The notes: generated by a model not told the origin, from the letters alone. A DNA stretch of 12,179 bases from JBBRUG01 sp038247995 (GCA_038247995.1 JBBRUG010000179.1:1-12179), one strand, 5' to 3'. Shown: positions 1-5,783, numbered from the stretch's first letter. Translations and numbers: made by a program.

Positions 1-161
1 CAGTCCGCAGTCCGCAGTCCGCAGTCCGCAGTCCGCAGTCCGCAGTCCGCAGTCCGCAGTCCTCAGCCCGCAGTCCGCAGTCCTCAGCCCGCAGTCCGCA
101 GTCCTCAGCCCTCAGTCCTCAGCCCTCAGTCCGCAGTCCTCAGCCCTCAGTCCTCAGCCCT
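1..161 (+). repeat. Heptanucleotide tandem array, 23 units, inside an open reading frame
   Basis: There are exactly 23 seven-base units with no interruption: eight CAGTCCG, then a mixture of CAGTCCT, CAGCCCG, CAGTCCG and CAGCCCT. Bases 57-77 and 78-98 are identical 21-bp blocks of three units. From 99 on, a 14-bp period (CAGTCCT CAGCCCT) dominates. The array continues beyond the left edge. It resembles in unit size the short tandemly repeated repetitive (STRR) heptamers known from filamentous cyanobacteria. A CRISPR array is excluded because there are no spacers. Confidence 0.95.
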
Positions 162-484
162 CGAACATCCGCACGCGCCAGCAGGTGAAGATCGCCTCGA
201 AGGCGCCCGAGCCGACGCCGGTGTACGATAATTCGCCACCGCCCGTGGGGCGTACGCTGAAGCTCTACTTGCCGCGTACCGATAACTACGACGCCGATGT
301 GCGGCGCATGCAGGAACTCGAAAGCGTGCTGCGTAACTCCAGCGGCGCCGATAATGTAACCCTCTACTTGCCTAACGGCGTCGGGATTGTGGTGCTGCAA
401 AGCCAACATACCGTCAGCGTCAGCCAGGGTCTGATCAGCGACTTGCATGCGGTATTGGGGCAGGAGCGGGTGGTGTTGGATTAG
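1..484 (+). CDS. dnaE: DNA polymerase III alpha subunit, C-terminal end (partial, 5' end outside window)
   Basis: An open frame runs from the left edge to a TAG at 482-484. From about base 248 the translation (RTLKLYLPRTDNYDADVRRM, then a glycine-bearing DNVTLYLP strand, ending LHAVLGQERVVLD) resembles the extreme C-terminal domain of bacterial replicative polymerase DnaE, the part that contacts the tau subunit. This is family recognition by eye. Between the left edge and base 161 the frame is made only of heptanucleotide repeats, encoding a 7-residue low-complexity period (S-P-Q-S-A-V-R and variants). A proline-rich linker follows at about 162-247. None of the repeat units creates a stop in any forward frame, so the window cannot show whether the upstream polymerase body joins in this frame. 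A GTG at 185 could be an internal start, but no good ribosome-binding site precedes it. A short independent gene or a repeat-disrupted dnaE remnant are the alternatives. Confidence 0.6.
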   Translation, partial: SPQSAVRSPQSAVRSPQSAVLSPQSAVLSPQSAVLSPQSSALSPQSSALSPQPSNIRTRQQVKIASKAPEPTPVYDNSPPPVGRTLKLYLPRTDNYDADVRRMQELESVLRNSSGADNVTLYLPNGVGIVVLQSQHTVSVSQGLISDLHAVLGQERVVLD

Positions 485-532
485 GAACCACGGAACCATG
501 GAACTACGGAACCATGGAACCATGGAACCACA
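485..532 (+). repeat. Octanucleotide array starting at the base after the dnaE stop codon
   Basis: Six 8-bp units in register: GGAACCAC, GGAACCAT, GGAACTAC, GGAACCAT, GGAACCAT, GGAACCAC. The first unit begins at the base after the TAG at 482-484, so the array occupies the start of the 3' untranslated region. The sense strand reads in GAACC-type octamers. Confidence 0.95.
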
Positions 533-570
533 ACAATAGTTATCCAGATCTTAGCATTCTGCTACTCCAG

Positions 571-606
571 TTCTCTGGTTCTCCGGTTCTCTGGTTCGCT
601 GGTTCA
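571..606 (-). repeat. Octanucleotide array running into the stop codon of the convergent gene
   Basis: On the + strand the units are TTCTCTGG, TTCTCCGG, TTCTCTGG, TTCGCTGG and a final partial TTCA. On the sense strand of the 604-2178 gene this reads as GAACCAGA-type octamers, with the gene's own TGA as the first three bases of TGAACCAG. It faces the array at 485-532, so the intergenic region holds two arrays in opposite orientation that could base-pair imperfectly (GAACC with GGTTC every 8 bp). Confidence 0.9.
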
Positions 607-2178
607 GTTACGGCGACTGATCGAACTATCAATCTCCTCCAGTCGGAAATTATCGAAGCGCGCACGTACGCCTGCCGCATCGGGGCTGAGCACAATCATA
701 CCCACCATGCCGGTGAAGCGCATCTCGTCGGGGAAGCGCAATTCGCCCAGCGACTCCTCATTGATCGTGATCCGCAGCACATTGTCGCGCGCCTCCAGGC
801 GGATGCGGTTCGTGGTATTCAGCCCAGGCCGCACTGCCTCCACCACGGTCGGCGGCACCAGCAAACCGCTATCGGCGCCGCTTTGCACCATCAACATCTG
901 CCCTGTCGGTAGCAAGTACAGCGCAATGAAGCTAAAATCGCCGCTGTCGGCGAAGATCACGCCATAGCCCGCTTCCGCCGGGTTTCCACTGATCAACTCG
1001 GCGTCCACCTCCAGCACAAAACCGTTGCCTGCAATCTCCGACGCGCCGATAGGAAGCGGTTGCTGCCACGACTGCACGCCCGCGCCGCCGACAAATACCT
1101 CATACGCGCCATCGATAATTTCTGCGCCGCCCACCGTCCAGCTACTACTCAGCGGATTGCTGAAATCCTCGGCAAGCTCCACGCGCCCGCCCACAGCGCC
1201 GTCGAGCGACGCCCCACGCAGCGCAAAGCCCTCGACATTGTCCCAGCGCACCGTCAATCCGCCCACATCATAGGTGATCAGGCCGAGCGTGAGTTGACCG
1301 CCACGTGGTGTAGGATCTTCATAACGCAGCACTTCTTCCCCGTTAATGTAGCCAATGATCAGCGGGCCGTCGGCCACCACGCGCAGCCGGTTTGTCGCTC
1401 CCGGGCCGGTGTTGATCCGCCGATCACGCCGCCAAGGCACCACCGAGGTGTACGTCTCGTCGCTCACCTGAACCAGCCGGTAGTGGCCCGTACCGGAGAT
1501 CGAGAACATCAAATGCTCGTCGGGCGCGCTCTGGCGAAAGCGGATACCGAACTCGGAGATTGGGTCGCCCGCCGTCTGGGTCGCATCTACGGCCATGTCG
1601 AAGTCGCGTACGTCGGTGGCGCGCAACAGCAAGCCATAACTGTCGAAATTATCCAGATCGAGCGCCATTTCATAGGTGCTATCGACGATCGCGGTGCGCG
1701 ACTGATCCCAGCGATTCGACAGCAGATCGAATGTGTCGCTGATCTGGAGCGGGCGGCCGATCTCAGTGGCAAACTTATCGGGGCCTTCGGGTGGTGTCCC
1801 TCCACTCGTGCCGAACACCCGATCGCGTACTGGCGCATAGAAGAACAGCGCTGCCGCCAGAGCCGTACCGGCTACCAGCACAAATACTCCCAACCCGATC
1901 GTGCTGAAGAGCAGCAACGAGCGTCGCGGATCGCCCGTCGGCTCGGCTTCTGATTCAATCTCGGGCACCCAACCGCTGCTTGACTCCAAACGTGCGGTAG
2001 GCGGCGCGGGAGGGGGCGCCGGTTCAAGCAACAGGGGAAGTTCAGGATCCGGCTCAACACCCGGATCAGCCGCTTCAGCTTCAGCGAGCGCAAATGCCTC
2101 CGGCGCATCCGGCGCATCCGGCGGATCCGCATCAGGGCGGCGCTCCGGCGGCGTTTCCGGGGCTTCAGGATTCGTCAT
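604..2178 (-). CDS. Membrane-anchored protein with two ConA/LamG-like (DUF1080-type) domains, function unknown
   Basis: 524 residues. Residues 1-86 are a cytoplasmic, very acidic and proline/alanine-rich segment (repeated DAP/EAP motifs). Residues about 88-113 form one strongly hydrophobic transmembrane helix preceded by arginines. The rest should be outside the cell. Residues about 140-318 and about 333-515 each look like a beta-sandwich of the concanavalin/LamG or 3-keto-disaccharide hydrolase type. Both halves have an early TFDLLSNRW / DFSNPLSSSW strand, a central N-R-L/I-R element (TNRLRVVADG and TNRIRLEARD), a short N-G/N-E turn and a closing RWDNVEGF / RFDNFRLE strand, so this is an internal duplication. 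No catalytic residues could be assigned; carbohydrate or surface binding is inference. The ATG at 2178 is preceded by GAGGAG with 5-nt spacing. The 3' end abuts an octamer array. Confidence 0.8.
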   Translation of the reverse strand: MTNPEAPETPPERRPDADPPDAPDAPEAFALAEAEAADPGVEPDPELPLLLEPAPPPAPPTARLESSSGWVPEIESEAEPTGDPRRSLLLFSTIGLGVFVLVAGTALAAALFFYAPVRDRVFGTSGGTPPEGPDKFATEIGRPLQISDTFDLLSNRWDQSRTAIVDSTYEMALDLDNFDSYGLLLRATDVRDFDMAVDATQTAGDPISEFGIRFRQSAPDEHLMFSISGTGHYRLVQVSDETYTSVVPWRRDRRINTGPGATNRLRVVADGPLIIGYINGEEVLRYEDPTPRGGQLTLGLITYDVGGLTVRWDNVEGFALRGASLDGAVGGRVELAEDFSNPLSSSWTVGGAEIIDGAYEVFVGGAGVQSWQQPLPIGASEIAGNGFVLEVDAELISGNPAEAGYGVIFADSGDFSFIALYLLPTGQMLMVQSGADSGLLVPPTVVEAVRPGLNTTNRIRLEARDNVLRITINEESLGELRFPDEMRFTGMVGMIVLSPDAAGVRARFDNFRLEEIDSSISRRN

Positions 2179-2211
2179 TACGGCTCCTCGTCTGGTTGAT
2201 CGCCTGCATTC

Positions 2212-2217
2212 AGTATA
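2212..2217 (-). promoter_or_regulatory. Possible -10 element for the 604-2178 gene
   Basis: The minus strand reads TATACT here, about 34 bases before the ATG at 2178. The region where a -35 box would lie falls in the GACAGTCT octamer array starting at 2225. No convincing TTGACA is present; CTGTCA recurs every 8 bp within the array. Promoter use is inference. Confidence 0.35.
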
Positions 2218-2224
2218 CCCTAGA

Positions 2225-2280
2225 GACAGTCTGACAGTCTGACAGTCTGACAGTCTGACAGTCTGACAGTTCGCAGTTCA
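2225..2280 (+). repeat. Octanucleotide array in the divergent intergenic region
   Basis: Seven 8-bp units in register: five perfect GACAGTCT (2225-2264), then GACAGTTC and GCAGTTCA. The last unit is identical to the unit at 5245-5252 in the array at the GNAT 3' end, which links the two arrays. Each GACAGTCT contains GAC-A-GTC, so short self-pairing is possible in either strand. Confidence 0.95.
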
Positions 2281-2430
2281 TCCTCCATGCCCGCCCGCCG
2301 CGCTCCGCCCGTCGCGTCCTGAAGGATGCGGCTCATAGGGTGGTTAGCGACCGGCGGGTTGAAGCCTTTGGTTGCATGTTCGCTCCATGGCAAGCGTGTT
2401 GAGAGCTACCATAACCAGATGGTACAGCTT
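2281..2430. other. Unassigned central part of the 342-bp divergent intergenic region
   Basis: Together with the two flanking arrays this fills the gap between the start codons at 2178 and 2521. The 150 bases between the arrays show no convincing ORF, tRNA fold or long inverted repeat by eye. The first part is very GC-rich (about 2285-2320) and the remainder is mixed. I see nothing here that I can name. Confidence 0.5.
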
Positions 2431-2476
2431 ACTCCTGACAACTCCTGAGTCCTGACTCGTGACTCCTGACTCCTCA
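2431..2476 (+). repeat. Degenerate heptamer/octamer array upstream of the amidohydrolase-CYTH gene
   Basis: Units are ACTCCTGA (2431), ACTCCTGA (2441), then heptamers GTCCTGA, CTCGTGA, CTCCTGA, CTCCTCA (2449-2476). The period shifts from about 8-10 to 7, so it looks decayed. It ends 8 bp before the TGGTACAAT promoter-like motif and covers where a -35 box would sit. Confidence 0.85.
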
Positions 2477-2483
2477 CCGCAAC

Positions 2484-2492
2484 TGGTACAAT
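2484..2492 (+). promoter_or_regulatory. Possible extended -10 promoter for the amidohydrolase-CYTH / coaE pair
   Basis: TGGTACAAT matches an extended -10 (TG-n-TATAAT with one mismatch), 28 bases before the ATG at 2521. The best upstream box is CTGACT at 2466-2471 with a short 15-bp spacer, so the extended -10 may matter more. The -35 region is inside the repeat array. Confidence 0.45.
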
Positions 2493-2510
2493 AGCCCCAC
2501 AGCGATCTGC

Positions 2511-2517
2511 GGAGGAG
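2511..2517 (+). promoter_or_regulatory. Ribosome-binding site fixing the start at 2521
   Basis: GGAGGAG lies three bases before the ATG at 2521. Spacing is short, but the complementarity is strong and no better start with a good site lies nearby. Confidence 0.7.
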
Positions 2518-2520
2518 CCT

Positions 2521-4491
2521 ATGCACGAACCAATCGATCTGTTGCTCACGGGTGGTATTGTCGTAACGATGGACGAAGCCGGCACGATTATTCCCGATGG
2601 CGCCGTTGCGATCCATGGCCAGAAGATTATCGCCGTCGGCCCGGCCGCCGAATTGAACGAGCGGTACGCCGCGACGGAAACGCGTGATTGTAATGGTTGC
2701 GCGATCATTCCCGGCCTGATCAATGGCCACGCCCATGTGCCGATGAGCCTGCTGCGCGGCATGGTCGCCGATCAGCAACTCGATGTCTGGCTCTTCGGCT
2801 ATATGTTTCCGGTCGAAAGCCAGTTCGTCAACGCCGATTTTAGTTATGTCGGAACGCTGCTTTCATGCGCCGAGATGATTCGCGGCGGCACAACCACCTT
2901 CGTCGATATGTACTATTTCGAGGAAGAAGTTGCCCGCGCCGCCGACGAAGCCGGGATGCGCGCGATCTGCGGGCAGACGGTGATGCGCCTGCCGACCCCC
3001 GACGCGCCTTCGTTCGATGCCGGCCTAGAGCGGGCGCGCCGCTTTATGGAGCAGTGGAGCGGCCACGAGCGGATCATTCCTACCGTCGCCCCGCACGCAC
3101 CGTATACCTGCACCGATCGGATCTACCAGGAGGCTGCGGCGCTCTGCGCGCAGTATGGCACGCCGCTGATTACCCACCTCTCGGAAACTGCGCGTGAAGT
3201 GGAGGAGAGCATTCAGGAGCGCGACGTAACCCCAATTCGTTATGCCAAGCGCGTCGGCGCCTTCGACGGCCTCTGCATCGCGGCCCACTGTGTTCATGCT
3301 ACCGAGGACGATATCCGCCTCTTGCGCGAGCAGCGTGTTGGCGCGGTGCCCTGCCCCACCTCGAACCTGAAGCTCGCCAGCGGCGTGGCGCCTTACCGCC
3401 GCCTGATCGAAGCCGGTGTGCGTACCGGCCTGGGCACCGACGGCCCGGCTTCCAACGACGATCAGGATATGTTTACCGAGATCCAGCTCGCCGCGCTGCT
3501 GCCGAAAGGCGTCTCGGGCGATCCGACAGCCGTACCCGCCCGCGAGGCCTTTGCGCTGGCGACGTGCTGGGGCGCCCGCGCCATCCACCTCGATCACCTG
3601 GTCGGCTCACTGGAAGCGGGCAAGCGCGCCGATATCGTTGTGGTTGAACTGGGCAAGCTGCATTCGGCGCCGCGCTACACCTATAGCGCCGACGCGATCT
3701 ACTCGCACCTCGTCTATGGCGCGCGGGCCGCCGATGTGCGCGATGTACTTGTCGATGGGCGGCTGTTGCTGCGCGATCACGCGCTCACTACCCTCGACGA
3801 GACGAGTATCCTCGCTCGTTCGCAGACAATCGCCGAAGGGATCAATGCCTTTCTCGCCGGGCGCGAGCGTAACTTGCTCGCCAAGATCCTCGCTATCGGC
3901 GGTGTGCAGCAGGCCGAAATCTTCGAGATCCAGGTTAAAGCACGGCTCGGCGGTAATGCCGAAGCGCGGCTTATGCAACTGCTCCACAACCCGCAAGTGC
4001 AGATCACCAAGGCCAGCGAACGCAACCAGTACGACACCTACTTTCTGTTCAAAAACCATGAGCGTATTCGCATCCGCGAAGATCATCGCAGCGACCCAGG
4101 CGCACGCATCGAGCCAAAGTACACGATCACGCTCGTGGCAGGGGCTGTGCGCGGCGAATATCCTTCGGCAATTGTGCTCTCGCGGGCGCGCTACACCGCC
4201 ACTGCCGATCGTACGGCGCGCTTCTACCGCGAATATTTCATCCCCGACGGTGTGGTGGAGTTAGAGAAGCATCGGCGCCGCTGGCGGATCATGTACAAAG
4301 CACACGATTTCGCCGTCAACTACGATACCCTGACCGGCCGTGATGATCCTGGCCCGTTCCTGGAGATCAAGAGTCGCACCTGGAGTAGCCGCGACGCTGC
4401 CGAACGCGCCAACCTGATCGGCGAACTGCTCACGCTCTTGGGCATCGGTGACGATGAACTGGTAAAACAAGAGTACGTCGATATGGAATAG
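2521..4491 (+). CDS. Fusion protein: MtaD-like amidohydrolase (deaminase) + C-terminal CYTH domain
   Basis: 656 residues in one uninterrupted frame. Residues 1-450 are a complete TRZ/ATZ/MtaD-type amidohydrolase (5'-methylthioadenosine/S-adenosylhomocysteine deaminase-like): HAH metal motif at 70-72, PHAPYTC at 191-197, THLSE with H219 and E222, AAHCVH with H256, and GLGTDGPASNDD with metal-ligand D307. Residues about 464-656 match the CYTH/triphosphate-tunnel fold: an EIQVK strand (469-473), YDTYF then RIRIRE (515-520), KYTITL (533-538), a YDTLTG strand with D602, FLEIK (613-617) and the terminal LLTLLGIGDDELVKQEYVD. The canonical ExExK is E-x-Q-x-K here, and the late E-x-E is E-x-K. The deaminase half probably acts on a purine nucleoside or a related aminated heterocycle in the cytosol. 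The role of the CYTH half (triphosphate binding or hydrolysis) is unknown. It is first in a short + strand cluster with coaE. Confidence 0.9.
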   Translation: MHEPIDLLLTGGIVVTMDEAGTIIPDGAVAIHGQKIIAVGPAAELNERYAATETRDCNGCAIIPGLINGHAHVPMSLLRGMVADQQLDVWLFGYMFPVESQFVNADFSYVGTLLSCAEMIRGGTTTFVDMYYFEEEVARAADEAGMRAICGQTVMRLPTPDAPSFDAGLERARRFMEQWSGHERIIPTVAPHAPYTCTDRIYQEAAALCAQYGTPLITHLSETAREVEESIQERDVTPIRYAKRVGAFDGLCIAAHCVHATEDDIRLLREQRVGAVPCPTSNLKLASGVAPYRRLIEAGVRTGLGTDGPASNDDQDMFTEIQLAALLPKGVSGDPTAVPAREAFALATCWGARAIHLDHLVGSLEAGKRADIVVVELGKLHSAPRYTYSADAIYSHLVYGARAADVRDVLVDGRLLLRDHALTTLDETSILARSQTIAEGINAFLAGRERNLLAKILAIGGVQQAEIFEIQVKARLGGNAEARLMQLLHNPQVQITKASERNQYDTYFLFKNHERIRIREDHRSDPGARIEPKYTITLVAGAVRGEYPSAIVLSRARYTATADRTARFYREYFIPDGVVELEKHRRRWRIMYKAHDFAVNYDTLTGRDDPGPFLEIKSRTWSSRDAAERANLIGELLTLLGIGDDELVKQEYVDME

Positions 4492-4494
4492 GAT

Positions 4495-4533
4495 GCGGGT
4501 GACAGCTGTTGCTTCGCGACGGCTGTCACCCGC
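4495..4533. other. Strong intercistronic hairpin between the fusion gene and coaE
   Basis: A perfect 12-bp stem (4495-4506 with 4522-4533, GCGGGTGACAGC) is extended inward by further pairs including two wobbles, leaving a very small CTTCG-type loop. It starts 4 bases after the upstream stop and ends 9 bases before the coaE ATG. It is followed by seven A's, not T's, on the + strand, so it is not a canonical intrinsic terminator for + strand transcripts. It could be a stability, processing or translation-control element. Confidence 0.75.
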
Positions 4534-4542
4534 AAAAAAACT

Positions 4543-5199
4543 ATGAAGCATTCCAACCTTTACCTGATCGGCCTCACCGGCGGGATCGCGTGCGGCAAAA
4601 GCACCGTTCTGGCCATGCTCGCTGCCCTGGGCGCCCGCACGATCGACGCCGACCGAGTTACGCATCGCGTTCAGCAACCCGGCACCCCGGTGTATGCGCA
4701 GATCGTGGCCGCCTTCGGATCGCAGGTTGTGCTCAGTCCCGGCGGCCCGATCGACCGCGCCCGCTTGGGTCAGCTTGTGTTCAGCGATCCGGCGGCCCTG
4801 AAACGGCTGGAGCAGATCGTCCATCCAGCGGTACACGCCGAGATCCGCCGTTTCCTGGCCGAAACAGGGCAGGCCGGCGGCTACGGCACGCGCCTGGGGC
4901 CGCTTACGCGCCCAATTGCCGTAATCGACGCAATCAAACTGATTGAGGCGGGGTGGACGCAGCAGTGCGATGAAGTGTGGGTTGTGACCTGCCCTGAGGA
5001 GCACCAGATCCAGCGTTTGATGACGACGCGCGGCATGAGTGAAGCCGAAGCGCGCCGGCGTATTGCGGCACAGCCGGCGCAGGAAAGCCGTCTAGCACAC
5101 GCAACTGTCGTGATCGACAATAGCGGCAGCCAGATGCACACGCGCACGCAGGTCGAAACGGCCTGGCAGAATATCATCAACGAGATTCGGGCCGGGTAG
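4543..5199 (+). CDS. coaE: Dephospho-CoA kinase
   Basis: 218 residues, a usual length for the family. It phosphorylates the 3'-OH of dephospho-CoA with ATP, the last step of coenzyme A synthesis, in the cytosol. The sequence shows a Walker A loop GGIACGKS at 13-20, the DADRVTHRV element after D35, HPAVH at 94-98, DAIKLIEAGW at 129-138, the CDEVWVVTC strand at 142-150, and the lid/adenine region (QRLMTTRGMSEAEARRRIAAQ), ending in VIDNSGS at 190-196. The strand normally reading like PLLFE is here IKLIE, a modest variant. The ATG at 4543 lacks a Shine-Dalgarno and is preceded by an A-rich stretch right after a strong hairpin. Position and sequence leave no better start, since the P-loop begins within 13 residues. 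Co-transcription with the upstream fusion gene is likely (51-bp gap) unless the hairpin stops it. Confidence 0.95.
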   Translation: MKHSNLYLIGLTGGIACGKSTVLAMLAALGARTIDADRVTHRVQQPGTPVYAQIVAAFGSQVVLSPGGPIDRARLGQLVFSDPAALKRLEQIVHPAVHAEIRRFLAETGQAGGYGTRLGPLTRPIAVIDAIKLIEAGWTQQCDEVWVVTCPEEHQIQRLMTTRGMSEAEARRRIAAQPAQESRLAHATVVIDNSGSQMHTRTQVETAWQNIINEIRAG

Positions 5200-5236
5200 A
5201 GGCAGGCGGCAGAAGGTAGGGGATGCGAGACCATTC

Positions 5237-5284
5237 GCAGTTCGGCAGTTCACCTTGTCCCCTTGTACCCTTGTCCTCCTGTCA
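5237..5284 (-). repeat. Octanucleotide array running through the GNAT stop codon into its coding sequence
   Basis: Six octamers in exact register on the + strand: GCAGTTCG, GCAGTTCA, CCTTGTCC, CCTTGTAC, CCTTGTCC, TCCTGTCA. The reverse complement of the GNAT stop codon (TCA, 5250-5252) is the end of unit two. Units three to five (5253-5276) encode the last eight residues of the GNAT. GCAGTTCA also occurs at 2273-2280. Confidence 0.9.
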
Positions 5285-5783
5285 CCACATACACATGATC
5301 GGGATGGGTGTACCCTGGGAACAGCACCGCTTGCTCATAACGCATGCCGAGCTTTGCGGCCACCCGGATTGAAGCAATATTCGCCGGGTCGATCAGCGCG
5401 ATCAGGCGCTGAATGCTCAACACACTAAAGGCATAATCACGCACGGCGCCAGCGGCTTCGGTGGCATAACCCTGGCCCCAGGTTGCGCGCGCCAGGCGGT
5501 AGCCAAGCTCGATCTCCGCTCGCCCGTTGATGTCGGGGAAGTAGAACAGGCCACAGTAGCCGATCACTTCGCACCGAGCTTGCTCCACCACGGCATACGG
5601 CCCAAATCCCCAGGTCTGATAGTAGCGCTCGAGACAGGTACGCAGCCAGCCGTGTACCCACGCCTCAGTCTGTACGCCGCCACCAAAGCGCATCACCTCG
5701 GCATCGCAAAAAACGCGACACATAGCCGCGTGATCCGCGATGTGGAGATGACGCAGCAAAAGCCGCTCCGTCGTCAGCAGCAT
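5250..5783 (-). CDS. GNAT family N-acetyltransferase (RimJ/RimL-like), repeat-encoded C-terminus
   Basis: 177 residues. The N-terminus (LLTTERLLLRHLHIADHAAM) is the usual start of RimJ/RimL-type acetyltransferases. Strand IELGYRLA at about 91-98 leads into the acetyl-CoA pyrophosphate loop W102-G-Q-G-Y-A107, and ANIASIRVAAKLGM at about 134-147 is the typical motif B helix. The protein transfers an acetyl group from acetyl-CoA to an amine; the acceptor cannot be read from the sequence. The core ends near residue 168. The last eight residues (GQGYKGTR) are encoded exactly by three octanucleotide repeats that run to the stop codon, so they are likely a repeat-derived tail and not conserved. A weak purine-rich GAGAG stretch precedes the ATG at 5783. 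It is third in line after the MoxR and hydratase genes on the same strand, with a 106-bp gap (5784-5889) in which nothing was recognised. Confidence 0.88.
   Translation of the reverse strand: MLLTTERLLLRHLHIADHAAMCRVFCDAEVMRFGGGVQTEAWVHGWLRTCLERYYQTWGFGPYAVVEQARCEVIGYCGLFYFPDINGRAEIELGYRLARATWGQGYATEAAGAVRDYAFSVLSIQRLIALIDPANIASIRVAAKLGMRYEQAVLFPGYTHPDHVYVVTGGQGYKGTR

Noticed and set aside
1..161. CRISPR array
   Set aside because: Units are only 7 bp, contiguous and without unique spacers.
140..523. Minus-strand 127-residue ORF across the dnaE end
   Set aside because: It is antisense to the DnaE-like frame, begins in the octamer array and ends in the heptamer array, and its repetitive start (MVPWF repeated) is a by-product of the repeats.
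485..606. Strong intrinsic bidirectional terminator formed by the two facing octamer arrays
   Set aside because: Pairing is only about 5 of every 8 bases and there is no T-tract; kept as a repeat observation, not a terminator call.
1060..1953. Plus-strand 297-residue ORF
   Set aside because: Antisense shadow of the 604-2178 gene; no recognisable motifs and no ribosome-binding site, whereas the opposite strand shows a clear membrane helix and domain duplication.
2281..2430. tRNA or small RNA gene in the divergent gap
   Set aside because: No cloverleaf arms, T-loop consensus or terminator-like hairpin could be found by eye.
3416..4264. Plus-strand 282-residue ORF inside the amidohydrolase-CYTH gene
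   Set aside because: Out-of-frame shadow rich in Arg, Ser and Ala, typical of GC-rich coding DNA; the correct frame carries catalytic motifs throughout.
4495..4540. Classic Rho-independent terminator after the fusion gene
   Set aside because: The stem is strong, but the + strand tail is A-rich, and on the minus strand the A-tract's complement lies upstream of the stem, not downstream.
4261..5004. Minus-strand 247-residue ORF
   Set aside because: It is antisense to the CYTH end and to coaE, spans the intergenic hairpin, and has no family resemblance.
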